Shown piece by piece: positions 16,993 through 26,428 of a stretch of 64,000 nt of DNA (position 1 is the first letter of the stretch; every line of letters begins with the position of its first letter). A program made the position numbers and the translations under genes. Source of the DNA: SKVR01 sp037441525 (GTDB lineage Bacteria; Bacteroidota; Bacteroidia; Bacteroidales; UBA7960). The notes under the pieces are model-generated. The model saw nothing but the letters and a program-made list of their open reading frames with translations. It had not been told where the DNA came from and made no database searches. Location of the stretch: NCBI GenBank assembly GCA_037441525.1, contig JBBISA010000001.1, forward strand, positions 124,001-188,000. Reading direction: 5' to 3'.

Positions 16993-17987
16993 TGTATCCG
17001 GAAATAACATTTGCTTATAAGCCTTTTTTATGGTTCCTCCTGGTAATACCTGTGCTGATTGCATTTTATATCTGGCGAAACAGATTTATGCATGCCGATT
17101 TGCAATTTTCGCATACAGGGTTTATGGGCAGGGTTAAGAAAAGTTTCAGACTATATCTTCTTCATATTCCGTTTGTGCTGAGAATATTTGTTTTGATGCT
17201 ATTGCTTGTGGCCCTGGCAAGGCCCCAATCTACTTCAAATTTGCAGGATATCAATGTAGAGGGAATTGATATTGTTGTTGCCCTTGATATTTCTGGTTCT
17301 ATGCTTGCCGAAGATTTTAAGCCCAACCGGATGGAGGCTGCCAAGGCTACTGCACTTCAGTTTATAGATATGAGACCTGGTGATCGCATTGGTGTTACTG
17401 TTTTTAGTGGTCAGAGTTTCACTCTTGTACCACTTACCACCGACCATGTTCTGTTAAAGGATTTGTTGCGAACTGTTCACACCGGCATGGTTGACGACGG
17501 CACTGCTATTGGCGACGGCCTTGCCACTGCCATAAACCGTTTGCGTGAAAGTGATGCCATTAGTAAAGTTATCATTTTACTTACCGATGGTATCAATAAT
17601 GCAGGTGTTATCGATCCGCTTACAGCTGCTGAAATTGCTCAAACCTTTAATATAAGGGTATACACAGTAGGCGTTGGAAGCAAAGGGGCAGTCCCCTACC
17701 CTTTTCAAACCCCCTTTGGAATACAGTATCGAGATGTGGAAATTCCTGTAGATGAGAAACTTATGCAGGAAATTGCAGATATGACCGGGGGCAAATACTT
17801 CTGGGCCGACAATCAACGTGCACTGGAAGAGATATACCAGGAAATTGATCAAATGGAAAGGTCAAAAATTGATGTACTGGAATTTTCACGAAAGAAAGAT
17901 GAATATCTACCTTTGGTTTTACTGGCGATGATTTTGCTTGGAGTGGAGTTTACATTGCGTAAAACCTGGTTAAGGGTTACGACTTAA
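16992..17987 (+). CDS. batA: BatA, membrane-anchored vWA protein
   Basis: A 331-residue protein with two N-terminal membrane helices (about 6-25 and 55-75), a von Willebrand factor A domain, and a third helix near the C-terminus (YLPLVLLAMILLGVEF). The MIDAS motif is D98-I-S-G-S, with the downstream T and D seen in DGTAIGDG and LLTDGINN. In Bacteroides fragilis the bat operon was linked to aerotolerance; the exact biochemical role is unknown. The start is fixed by the one-base overlap with the preceding gene. Confidence 0.93.
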   Translation: MYPEITFAYKPFLWFLLVIPVLIAFYIWRNRFMHADLQFSHTGFMGRVKKSFRLYLLHIPFVLRIFVLMLLLVALARPQSTSNLQDINVEGIDIVVALDISGSMLAEDFKPNRMEAAKATALQFIDMRPGDRIGVTVFSGQSFTLVPLTTDHVLLKDLLRTVHTGMVDDGTAIGDGLATAINRLRESDAISKVIILLTDGINNAGVIDPLTAAEIAQTFNIRVYTVGVGSKGAVPYPFQTPFGIQYRDVEIPVDEKLMQEIADMTGGKYFWADNQRALEEIYQEIDQMERSKIDVLEFSRKKDEYLPLVLLAMILLGVEFTLRKTWLRVTT

Positions 17988-18017
17988 AAATCAATTGATA
18001 AAGTTGAAAAGTAAAAT

Positions 18018-19058
18018 ATGGATTTCTTAAGATTCGAAAATCAAAGTTTTTTCTATTTGTATCTGTTATTGCCATTTTTGCTGGTAATCTTTTTGTATGC
18101 TCAATACCGCATTAAGAGAAACCTCCAAAAACTGGGGAATATGACCTTGCTGCTGCAATTGATCCCGATGCGCTCCTCTGCAAGGCCATGGCTAAAATTT
18201 ATTCTTTTTACATTGGCCTTTAGTTGTCTTGCGATGGCGGCAATCAATCCGCAGCTGGGCTTTAAAACTGAAAACGTAAAACGAACCGGTGTTGATGTTG
18301 TTGTGGCGCTCGACGTAAGCAATTCAATGCTATCAGAAGAGATAAGGCCTAACCGGCTCGAAAGGGCCAAAATGGCCATCTCCCGTTTGATTGACCAGCT
18401 TGAAAACGACCGGATTGGCCTTGTTGTATTTGCCGGAAGCGCCGTTACACAAGTACCTATTACCAACGATACAGAAGCTGCCAAAATGATTCTTCGAACT
18501 GTAAATACCCAAAGTGTTCAGGTTCAAGGAACTGCTATTGGTGCAGCAATAGAGCGGAGTCTGGCCAGCTTCTCTCCTTCCAATTTAACCAGCAGGGTCA
18601 TCATTCTTGTTTCTGATGGTGAAAACCACGAAGACGACCCAACTCCTGTCATTGCAAGGGCAAGGGAACAGGGAGTTGTAATTCATACAGTAGGCGTTGG
18701 CACCAAACAGGGTGCACCTATACCTGTTTATCAGAATAATCAATTGAGTGGTTTTTTGCGCGATAGCCAGGGAAATACTGTTATTACACGTTTTGATGAG
18801 ACCATGCTTCGAAATATTGCACAGCAAGGGGAAGGTATTTTTCATACCAGCACCGGACCAGACCTGGGATTGAACCGTATATTGCAGCAAATCAGAGACA
18901 TGCAGCAACAGGAATACGAGGCAACCCATTTTTCTGAATACGAAAGCCGTTTTCATTATTTTTTGGCACTTGCAATATTTTTCCTCATCATTGAGTTGGT
19001 GATTTTTGAAAGAAAGAGCAAATGGCTCAGTAAAATAAAAATATTCGAAGTTTCATAA
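18018..19058 (+). CDS. batB: BatB, membrane-anchored vWA protein
   Basis: A 346-residue paralogue of BatA with the same plan: two N-terminal transmembrane segments, a vWA domain, and a C-terminal helix (YFLALAIFFLIIELVIF). Its MIDAS reads DVSNS at about residue 98, with GTAIGAAI and LVSDGENHED completing the metal site. BatA and BatB align along PNR-ER/EAAK and the VGVG-KGAP/QGAP turns, pointing to an old duplication. It probably forms a complex with BatA, BatC-E and MoxR in the inner membrane. Confidence 0.93.
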   Translation: MDFLRFENQSFFYLYLLLPFLLVIFLYAQYRIKRNLQKLGNMTLLLQLIPMRSSARPWLKFILFTLAFSCLAMAAINPQLGFKTENVKRTGVDVVVALDVSNSMLSEEIRPNRLERAKMAISRLIDQLENDRIGLVVFAGSAVTQVPITNDTEAAKMILRTVNTQSVQVQGTAIGAAIERSLASFSPSNLTSRVIILVSDGENHEDDPTPVIARAREQGVVIHTVGVGTKQGAPIPVYQNNQLSGFLRDSQGNTVITRFDETMLRNIAQQGEGIFHTSTGPDLGLNRILQQIRDMQQQEYEATHFSEYESRFHYFLALAIFFLIIELVIFERKSKWLSKIKIFEVS

Positions 19059-19070
19059 TATTATACCTAT

Positions 19071-19751
19071 ATGTTCAGGCACACAGCAATATTGTTACTT
19101 GTTTTACAATTAGGTATTTTTGCAGCAGCAGCTCAGCAGGAAAACCAGGAAATACGGCGAGGCAATCGTGAGTTTCGCTCGGAAAATTTTCAGGACGCCG
19201 AGCTCAGATACAGGCAGGCACTTGAATCAAACCCACAGAATACAGCTGCATTATACAATCTTGCGGCTACACTTTATAAGCAGGGCCGATATGATGAAGC
19301 CGCCAATATTCTTGACGGGTTGTCGAAAATGGAATTACCTGATAATCGTCGTGCTGATGTGTACCATAACCTTGGCAACGCACAGGTTGGCTCTCAAAAA
19401 ATTAAGGAAGCGGTAGACGCTTTTAAGAACTCATTGAGAATCAGACCTAATGACAATAACACCAGGCACAATCTTGCTTATGCCCTTAGGTTGTTGCAGC
19501 AACAGGAACAACAACAAAACCAGAACCAGCAGCAGGAAGACAAGAAAGATGAACAACAGAATCAACAGCAGCAACAACAACAAGAGCAACAACAGGAAAG
19601 ACAGCAACAGCAACAGCGACCTGATCAGATAACACCTCAGGACGCCGAAAGAATACTTGATGCACTTAACCAGAAAGAACAGGAAATTCAACAAAAGATA
19701 GACAGGGAAGAAAGGCAACGACAGCCTTTAAGACCAACACGACAATGGTAA
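19071..19751 (+). CDS. batC: BatC, TPR protein with glutamine-rich tail
   Basis: A 226-residue exported protein with a signal peptide (MFRHTAILLLVLQLGIFAAAAQ) and about three TPR units at residues 25-140 (PQNTAALYNLAATLYKQGRYDEAA; RADVYHNLGNAQVGSQK; NDNNTRHNLAYALRL). Residues ~142-190 are an almost pure glutamine tract, encoded by mixed CAA/CAG codons at about 19494-19625, followed by a charged helical end. The tract is in frame and is a normal feature of BatC rather than a sign of decay. TPRs likely bridge BatA/B and BatD/E. Confidence 0.9.
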   Translation: MFRHTAILLLVLQLGIFAAAAQQENQEIRRGNREFRSENFQDAELRYRQALESNPQNTAALYNLAATLYKQGRYDEAANILDGLSKMELPDNRRADVYHNLGNAQVGSQKIKEAVDAFKNSLRIRPNDNNTRHNLAYALRLLQQQEQQQNQNQQQEDKKDEQQNQQQQQQQEQQQERQQQQQRPDQITPQDAERILDALNQKEQEIQQKIDREERQRQPLRPTRQW

Positions 19752-19769
19752 AGTAACACTGTAAATGGT

Positions 19770-21611
19770 ATGCAAAAAGCATTATTAACCATATTGATAA
19801 CTATTCTGGCAGTTTGGGTATCCAACGGTCAGAATATAGAATTTATAGCATCAGCCCCTTCTGAAGTATCGGTGGGTGAACGATTCAGAATTACCTTTCA
19901 GGTAAATAAAAGACCTTCAGATTTTAATGCTCCGACTTTTCAGGGATTCAGGGTACTTTCGGGTCCAAACCAGTCATCGAGCACCTCGATGCAAATTATA
20001 AACAACCGCACCACAGTTACTGAAAATTTCAGTTACGGTTATATTTTGGAAGCATTACAGGAAGGGACATTTACCATTGCTCCGGCACGCATGGCAATTG
20101 ATGGTTCTAATTATCAGTCGAATTCATTGACCATCAGGGTATCAGCCGGGAAATCCACATCGCCTTCAACATCCCCGCAACAGCAACCATCTCAACAGGC
20201 GCCGGTCGATCAGGTCTCTGATAAGGATGTATTCATCAGAGCAGTTCCATCAGATACAAACCCCTACCAGGGTCAGCAGGTAATCATTTCATACAATATC
20301 TACACCCGTTTGCCCGTCAACCAGTATTCCATTGATGCACTGCCCAGTTTCAGGGGTTTCTGGTCAGAGAATATTACAGCCCAGGGGCAACCCGAAACCC
20401 GCACTCAGGTTATTGATGGCGAGACCTATCGTGTGGCCGAGATATATCGTGTTGCCGTTTTTCCGCAGCGCAGTGGTGAGTTAAAAATAGATCCTCTGAA
20501 TGTGGAAGTATTGGTTACATTGCCTGGCGCCCGAAGGCAAAGTTTGTTCGATGAGTTTTTTGGCGGTTCACCTTTCGATCAGCGACGGACTGCAAAGCAA
20601 AACTTACGGTCGAACGCACTTACCCTAAACGCAAAACCATTGCCTTTGCAGAATAAACCTGCTACATTCTCTGGCATGGTGGGCAGCGATTTTGATGTTA
20701 AGGCCTCTGTTAACCTTACAGAATTGAAGGTAAACGATGCTTCGAACCTGAAAATCACAATTACGGGCAAGGGAAACATGCGCATGTTAGAGAAACCTGC
20801 TATTAACTTTCCTGCCAATCTCGAAGTATTCGACCCCAATGTGTCTGATAATATTCGCAGTACCACAGCCGGAGTATCGGGCAGCCGAAGCTATGAATTT
20901 GTTATGATACCGCGTACCGGAGGGGATTTCATCATCCCTGCATGGAGTTTTGTTTATTTCGATCCATCAACCGAAAAGTACATTACAAAAGAGATTGATG
21001 AAACTGTATTAAAGGTTTCGGGCGAAGGCCCTGGACAGGCTCAGGCTGGTGGAGCTGCTACCCAGGAAGCCATTAGAATGTTGGGTACCGATATCAGATT
21101 TATCAGAACAGGCAATGTGAAGTTGACACCAGCAGGCGAAATTTTTTATGGTAGCGGGTTGTTCTGGTTGTTGCTCGCATTTCCATTTGTACTTTTTGCT
21201 TTCTTTGTTATTTACTGGAGAAACCATATAAGGTTGCAAAGCAACATGGAATTGCTGCGCAATAAAAAAGCTGAGAAACTGGCCCGTAAACGACTTAAAA
21301 AAGCAAAGGAATTTGTTGAAAAGAAACGCGAACAGGAATTCTATGATGAAATTTTCAGGGCATTGTGGGGATATCTTTCCGATAAGTTAAGTATCCCGGT
21401 TTCCATATTGAATAAAGAAAATGTTGCCGGTGCCTTTAGAGCTAAAAGAGTACCACAGGAACTGGCCGACAGTTTCATTAACACCCTGAATGATTGTGAG
21501 TTTGCAAGGTTTGCTCCAGGCGAAAAAGACGACCGGATGGCCGAGATATACCAAAAAGCCTTCGATACCATTATTACTATCGAAAAAGACTTGAGAAACA
21601 AGAAGAATTGA
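19770..21611 (+). CDS. batD: BatD, oxygen-tolerance periplasmic protein
   Basis: A 613-residue membrane-anchored protein. A signal peptide (MQKALLTILITILAVWVSNG) leads into a long periplasmic part with two to three immunoglobulin-like BatD domains (about 20-125, 145-270 and 300-420), interrupted by a P/Q/S-rich linker near residue 130-150. A transmembrane helix lies at about 461-483 and a basic cytoplasmic helical domain follows. Length and layout are typical of BatD. It is 18 bases downstream of batC. Confidence 0.92.
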   Translation: MQKALLTILITILAVWVSNGQNIEFIASAPSEVSVGERFRITFQVNKRPSDFNAPTFQGFRVLSGPNQSSSTSMQIINNRTTVTENFSYGYILEALQEGTFTIAPARMAIDGSNYQSNSLTIRVSAGKSTSPSTSPQQQPSQQAPVDQVSDKDVFIRAVPSDTNPYQGQQVIISYNIYTRLPVNQYSIDALPSFRGFWSENITAQGQPETRTQVIDGETYRVAEIYRVAVFPQRSGELKIDPLNVEVLVTLPGARRQSLFDEFFGGSPFDQRRTAKQNLRSNALTLNAKPLPLQNKPATFSGMVGSDFDVKASVNLTELKVNDASNLKITITGKGNMRMLEKPAINFPANLEVFDPNVSDNIRSTTAGVSGSRSYEFVMIPRTGGDFIIPAWSFVYFDPSTEKYITKEIDETVLKVSGEGPGQAQAGGAATQEAIRMLGTDIRFIRTGNVKLTPAGEIFYGSGLFWLLLAFPFVLFAFFVIYWRNHIRLQSNMELLRNKKAEKLARKRLKKAKEFVEKKREQEFYDEIFRALWGYLSDKLSIPVSILNKENVAGAFRAKRVPQELADSFINTLNDCEFARFAPGEKDDRMAEIYQKAFDTIITIEKDLRNKKN

Positions 21612-21639
21612 CAATTATTATAAGTTGTGAAAGGGTACC

Positions 21640-22410
21640 ATGTTTAAACACCATTTTATGAAACGCTTTTCAGTTGTTCTGGTATTAATGATGTTTCGGT
21701 CCATTGCCTGGGCCGACACACAGCAACTTTTCACTGAAGCTAATGAAGCCTATAAGAGAAGTGAATATGGCTATGCTATTGAGTTGTATGAGAAGATTCT
21801 CAGTGAAGGAATGATTTCTGCCAACCTTTATTATAATTTGGGTAATGCCTATTTTAAAAATAACCGTATGGGTCCCGCCATATTAAATTATGAAAGGGCA
21901 CTCAGGCTTAAACCTATGGATGAGGACATTCAACATAATATTTCCATTGCCCGGAGCAGGACTATAGACCGGATTGAGCAGCGGCCACTTCTATTTTACG
22001 AAAGGTGGTGGGTGGGGGCAATTTCCCTTCAAAATACAGATGGATGGGGAGTTACATTTTTAATTCTGATCACATTGATGTTGTGTCTTACCGGTTTATA
22101 TCTTTTTTCGCGTACGGTTGGAGTTAAGAAAATTGCCTTTTACTCTATGCTTATTACTCTTACATTTTCAATATTATCGCTCACTTTTGCCCATCGGCAA
22201 TATAATAAACAAATCTCGAAGAAAGAGGCTGTGGTAATGCAGGCAAGAGTTACGGCCAAAAGTTCGCCAGCCTTGCAAAGCCCCGATTTGTTTCTTCTCC
22301 ATGAGGGTACCAAGGTGTCTATTCGCAGCACCTTGGGTCAGTGGACAGAAATAAGTTTGCCCGATGGAAGTGTTGGATGGGTCAGGAACGATGTATTTGA
22401 AATCATTTGA
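21640..22410 (+). CDS. batE: BatE, TPR and SH3 domain membrane protein
   Basis: A 256-residue protein: signal peptide, TPR units at ~30-110 (ANLYYNLGNAYFKNNRMGPAILNYERAL), two transmembrane helices (about 136-158 and 165-185), and a C-terminal bacterial SH3 domain (QARVTAKSSPALQSPDLFLLHEGTKV onward, ending WTEISLPDGSVGWVRNDVFEII). It is the last gene of the moxR-bat operon. A second in-frame ATG six codons in (MKRFSVVLVLMM) is an equally good start. Confidence 0.9.
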   Translation: MFKHHFMKRFSVVLVLMMFRSIAWADTQQLFTEANEAYKRSEYGYAIELYEKILSEGMISANLYYNLGNAYFKNNRMGPAILNYERALRLKPMDEDIQHNISIARSRTIDRIEQRPLLFYERWWVGAISLQNTDGWGVTFLILITLMLCLTGLYLFSRTVGVKKIAFYSMLITLTFSILSLTFAHRQYNKQISKKEAVVMQARVTAKSSPALQSPDLFLLHEGTKVSIRSTLGQWTEISLPDGSVGWVRNDVFEII

Positions 22411-22465
22411 CCAACAAACAGGATTTGGTTAGAGCCCTTTACAGGTAAACCGCAGTTTCCAAAAC

Positions 22466-23938
22466 ATGAAAGAATCCCAGACATTTGAATTACATGTGGG
22501 AGAACAGGCCATGCTTGCCTTTGCAGGTTACCTTGTATTGATTGTGATTGTAGGCATTCTGGCTGCAAGATTTTCATCAAAGGGAATCAGTAACTTTTTT
22601 ATTGGTGGTCGCAAAATGAACATGTTTGTGGTTGCTATTTCGGCTGTGGTAAGCGGCAGGAGCGCCTGGTTGTTGTTAGGACTAACCGGAATGGCCTATA
22701 CCATGGGATTGTCGGCCTTATGGGCTGCCGCCGGGTATATTATTGCAGAGTTTTTTCTATTCTTTTATTTTGCACCACGTATAAGAAAATTCAGCGAACA
22801 AAAGGATGGCATTACCATTCCCGATTTTTTTGAAGCTCGTTTCAATGATCGCACAGGTGTATTGCGGGCATTGGTAGCCCTAATAATTATTGTGTTCATG
22901 GTAGCCTATGTTTCGGCTCAATTTGTTGCTGGCGGAAAGACCTTCAGCGCTGGTTTTGAGCTTACTCCCTGGCAGGGTATATTGGTTACAGCAGCCATCA
23001 TATTATTTTATACAATGCTTGGCGGATTTCTGGCTGTCAGCATTACCGATACCATTCAGGGAATCATCATGGTGGTTGCATTGGTTGTTTTGCCTGTAAT
23101 TACCATTATCCATATGGGTGGGTTTGTTGCATTTTTTGAAGCAGCCTCACTGATAACCAATAGCTCTGGAGCATTTACTAATGTTTTTGCCATAAGTGCA
23201 GGAGCCATGATAGGGTTTTTAGGTATTGGGCTGGGTTCGGCCGGAAACCCACACATTATTGCACGATACATGTCAATCAGCGATGCCCGCAAGTTGCCCA
23301 TGACTGCCATTGTAGGCACAGCTACCAATATTGTTATGGCTGCGGGGGCCCTTTTAACAGGTATGGCCGGCCGCTTATATTTTCCTGACCCGTTGTTGTT
23401 GCCCCTGGGAGATACCGAAAACCTCTACCCTGCCCTGGCAAGCGAACACTTGCATCCGGTAATGTTTGGAGTTGTGATTGCTTCTATTTTTGCAGCCATT
23501 ATGTCAACCGCCGACTCTCAATTGCTTGTAGCAGCATCGGCTGTGATTAGGGATATTTATGAAAAGTTGCTTTTCAGAAATAAAACTATTGACCAACAAA
23601 AACTGGTTAGGCTCAGCCGATGGGCTGTTTTTTTGCTTGTAGTAGCTTCGCTTATGCTTGCATTTGTGGCCGAAAATCTTATTTTCTGGTTGGTTTTGTT
23701 TGCCTGGGCCGGATTGGGGGCAGCATTAGGGCCTGCATCAATTCTATCTCTATTCAGCAAAAATGTAACCCGCAATGGTGTTATTGCAGGCATAATTACG
23801 GGTGCACTCACAATTATAATATGGAACAGGGTACCGGTTCTGAAATCATTTGTTTACGAGCTGGTTCCGGCTTTTTTTATTGCCTGGGTAGTGATAGTGG
23901 TTGTAAGCAGCCTTGCCCCGAAAAACAATCTGGAATGA
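22466..23938 (+). CDS. sodium:solute symporter, PutP-like
   Basis: A 490-residue integral membrane protein of the SSS (LeuT-fold) family with about 12-13 transmembrane helices. The GRKM/VSAVVSGRSAWLLLG segment of TM2, the AYVSAQFVAGGKTF helix and the SSS signature region around AGNPHIIARYMS resemble Na+/proline symporters of the PutP subgroup. The exact substrate cannot be read from sequence; proline or another small amino acid is likely. It is 55 bases after batE but has no obvious functional tie to it. Confidence 0.85.
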   Translation: MKESQTFELHVGEQAMLAFAGYLVLIVIVGILAARFSSKGISNFFIGGRKMNMFVVAISAVVSGRSAWLLLGLTGMAYTMGLSALWAAAGYIIAEFFLFFYFAPRIRKFSEQKDGITIPDFFEARFNDRTGVLRALVALIIIVFMVAYVSAQFVAGGKTFSAGFELTPWQGILVTAAIILFYTMLGGFLAVSITDTIQGIIMVVALVVLPVITIIHMGGFVAFFEAASLITNSSGAFTNVFAISAGAMIGFLGIGLGSAGNPHIIARYMSISDARKLPMTAIVGTATNIVMAAGALLTGMAGRLYFPDPLLLPLGDTENLYPALASEHLHPVMFGVVIASIFAAIMSTADSQLLVAASAVIRDIYEKLLFRNKTIDQQKLVRLSRWAVFLLVVASLMLAFVAENLIFWLVLFAWAGLGAALGPASILSLFSKNVTRNGVIAGIITGALTIIIWNRVPVLKSFVYELVPAFFIAWVVIVVVSSLAPKNNLE

Positions 23939-23973
23939 TTACCTTTGCTCCTAAATCTAAAATAATACCCATC

Positions 23974-25080
23974 ATGAAATTCTTTAAAATCTCCATTTTT
24001 ATTCTTTCAGCGGCATTGTTTTTTGCCTGCCAGCAACAATCATCACAGAACTTTACCCTTACAGGCAAAACTCAGGCAACCGGGATGGCTTACCTTCAGG
24101 ACCGGGTATCCGGAAAAATGGTAACCCTCGATTCGGTTGCCATAGAAAACGGTTCATTCACCTTTACCGGCTCGCTGCAATATCCCCAGATGCTCTATCT
24201 GCGGATTGATGGTGTTCCGGGACGCCTTGGAATTTTTATGGAAAATGCACCAATACAAATTGCTGTTGAAAGTCTTGAACCATTGCAGTTTACGGTTAAA
24301 GGATCACAATCTCACGAAATTTTTGAAGGACTAACTACTCTTTTGGTGCCTGTTGAAGAAAGCATGCGAAATCTGGAGAAAGAAATTCTTGATGCCGAAG
24401 TACTGGGTAATACTGAGCAGGCCAACCGACTCCGGGAAGCCTTTGATAAGGCGGAGCTTAGCCGTAAAGAAATGGTTAAAGAATATATTAAGCCTTTCAG
24501 CAATATGACTGTTGCCGTATTTATTGCAAATCGTCAGTTGCAACATGGTGCTTCGCCTGAAGAGTTGCGGGAAATATTTTCCGGGTTCAACAAATCTCTC
24601 AAAGGCACCCTCTATTACGATGAAATGGAAACCAGCGTTATTGCTCTGGAAAGGGTTGCCATTGGCCAGCCTGCTGTTGATTTTACACTTGCTGATACCG
24701 AAGGTAACCAAGTATCACTTTCCGACCTTCAGGGAAAGGTTGTTTTAATTAGTTTCTGGGCATCATGGTGTCCATATTGCAGAAAGTCGAACCCCGAACT
24801 GGTTAAGGTTTATAAGAAATTTGCAGGAAGGAATTTTGAAGTACTGGGCGTTTCCCTTGACCGAAATCGCGAAGCCTGGCTAAAAGGCGTTGAGGAAGAT
24901 GGTCTGAAATGGATTCATGTAAGTGATTTGGTCGGATGGCAAAGCGGCCCGGCAGCAAAGTATGCAGTAAGAAGTATTCCGCAGAATGTTCTTGTGGATG
25001 TCAAGGGCACCATAATTGGCCGCAATTTAAAATATTCAGAGCTTGAAGCAATTCTTGAAAATATGCTCAGAGGAGTTTAG
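23974..25080 (+). CDS. TlpA-family thiol-disulfide oxidoreductase, lipoprotein
   Basis: A 368-residue periplasmic lipoprotein. I start at the ATG at 23974 (MKFFKISIFILSAALFFAC), giving a signal peptide with lipobox cysteine C19; the longer frame upstream is the tail of the symporter read in another frame. Residues ~25-130 form a DUF4369-like beta domain, then a helical linker, then a thioredoxin fold from ~235 with the redox motif W-C-P-Y-C in FWASWCPYCRKSNPEL and the cis-proline loop RSIPQNVLVD. Such proteins reduce periplasmic disulfides, for instance in cytochrome c maturation. It ends at a strong terminator. Confidence 0.9.
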   Translation: MKFFKISIFILSAALFFACQQQSSQNFTLTGKTQATGMAYLQDRVSGKMVTLDSVAIENGSFTFTGSLQYPQMLYLRIDGVPGRLGIFMENAPIQIAVESLEPLQFTVKGSQSHEIFEGLTTLLVPVEESMRNLEKEILDAEVLGNTEQANRLREAFDKAELSRKEMVKEYIKPFSNMTVAVFIANRQLQHGASPEELREIFSGFNKSLKGTLYYDEMETSVIALERVAIGQPAVDFTLADTEGNQVSLSDLQGKVVLISFWASWCPYCRKSNPELVKVYKKFAGRNFEVLGVSLDRNREAWLKGVEEDGLKWIHVSDLVGWQSGPAAKYAVRSIPQNVLVDVKGTIIGRNLKYSELEAILENMLRGV

Positions 25081-25104
25081 AAAATTTCATTCTATCAGAA
25101 ATGT

Positions 25105-25148
25105 AAACGCCTGCCAGGTATTATCCGGCAGGCGTTTGTTTTATTTAA
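25105..25148. terminator. strong terminator between convergent genes
   Basis: A perfect 11-bp GC-rich stem, AAACGCCTGCC (25105-25115) with GGCAGGCGTTT (25127-25137), followed by a T-rich tail on the plus strand. It serves the TlpA gene and may also stop the convergent porin transcript. Confidence 0.85.
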
Positions 25149-25165
25149 AACTGGAGAAAAACCTA

Positions 25166-26401
25166 TCAGAAAGAATACTTTGCCAGAACAATAATATGAT
25201 TGTTTATAGCAGGATCTTTTTTGGTAAGCGCCTTGCGGAATTTATCAAACGTTTCGCCATAAACTGCAGAGTAATAGGCATATTCGAATCCAAGACTGAA
25301 GTTATTATTGAAATAGGTCAGGCGTGGTGATATTCTGAATACACTGTGAATATTGTCGTAAAACTGCAAATCGGGAATTCTGAGGTATGGGTCTTTTGAA
25401 CCAAGCATTTCAAGATATCCGGCAAATAGGCCCCACTGCAACACTTTATTATCCGAGTGCAGGTCGGCCCATAGGGTCATGGTGCGCAGGTTGGCATAGT
25501 CGTAATCACTGCTCCAGTCGAATGGATTCTGTATAGAATGTTCTCCCTTGGCACCATAACCGCCTGGCATAACAAAATGGGTCATGTTTTCGCCAACCAT
25601 TGCTTCAAGTTTTATGGTAACAGGGGTTGCTTTAAAACGTGAAAAAGCCTGCAGGTTATAGGCTCCCACTGTTTTAGTGGTGGCTACATTACCAGCGGTA
25701 ATATCGCGTGGGGAAAGGAATTTATAGCCACCTGTCACCCCCACAAGAATGTTGCCTGAATTACCATAGCGCAGTTGAACAACAGTTTCAGGAAGCCCTG
25801 AATTTCTCTGCGCATCGGTAGGCCCTGAACTAATATGGTAGCCATGGACAAGAAAAGCGACAGATGCTGAAAAATCCTTGTTCACATTTTGTGTAAGACG
25901 CAACTGGGCCGAACGATTCAGAGGGTGAAAGGGAGCAGCAGCCGCAAAAGAAATGGTTGACGGAGAACAATCCAATACAAAGGCCGGGTGAAAAGCCAAT
26001 CCTGTAAGCATTTCGGTTTTTTCCCATTTTAAAAGGATGTTTGCCAGACGCATTCTGAGTAATCTTACATAGCTCTGTTGAGTGGCAAAGAAATCCATTT
26101 CAAGGTTACCTGAAGCTTTGGCTCCAAAAACATCGGGTCCGGTTATTCTGAATCCAAAGCGGGATTGTAGTGCTATTAAATTGAACTTCGATCTTTTGTT
26201 AATATCCACGCCATTTATATCGAGCCTTGGTTCCTTTGGGAAAAAATACAATTCGCCGTCCCTGCTATCCACAGAACGATAGGTATCATAAATAAATTCG
26301 GAGGCGATGTAGCCATAGAATTTGGTAGTAATAGGATTTTCCTGAGCCAAAATGCTTCCGGCCACCAGAATTAATAGTGTAAAAAGTCTTACTTTCTTCA
26401 T
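25166..26401 (-). CDS. outer-membrane beta-barrel (porin-like) protein
   Basis: A 411-residue protein with a Sec signal peptide (MKKVRLFTLLILVAGSILA) and alternating hydrophobic/polar strands throughout, ending in an aromatic C-terminal residue (IIVLAKYSF), as expected of an outer-membrane barrel. Phrases such as FYGYIASEFIYDTYRS and SRFGFRITGPDVFGAKASGNLEMDF resemble uncharacterised Bacteroidetes porin-like proteins. The substrate is unknown. It follows the degraded chemoreceptor gene by 27 bases on the same strand. Confidence 0.75.
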   Translation of the reverse strand: MKKVRLFTLLILVAGSILAQENPITTKFYGYIASEFIYDTYRSVDSRDGELYFFPKEPRLDINGVDINKRSKFNLIALQSRFGFRITGPDVFGAKASGNLEMDFFATQQSYVRLLRMRLANILLKWEKTEMLTGLAFHPAFVLDCSPSTISFAAAAPFHPLNRSAQLRLTQNVNKDFSASVAFLVHGYHISSGPTDAQRNSGLPETVVQLRYGNSGNILVGVTGGYKFLSPRDITAGNVATTKTVGAYNLQAFSRFKATPVTIKLEAMVGENMTHFVMPGGYGAKGEHSIQNPFDWSSDYDYANLRTMTLWADLHSDNKVLQWGLFAGYLEMLGSKDPYLRIPDLQFYDNIHSVFRISPRLTYFNNNFSLGFEYAYYSAVYGETFDKFRKALTKKDPAINNHIIVLAKYSF

Positions 26402-26428
26402 ATTTATTTACATGTTTAAGTATTTAAA

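Noticed and set aside
19431..19718. Leucine-rich open frame antisense to batC
   Set aside because: It is the complement of the CAA/CAG glutamine tract and has no membrane-protein logic beyond that.
23620..23973. Longer N-terminus for the TlpA-type lipoprotein
   Set aside because: It overlaps the symporter gene in another frame; the internal ATG gives an ideal lipoprotein signal peptide.
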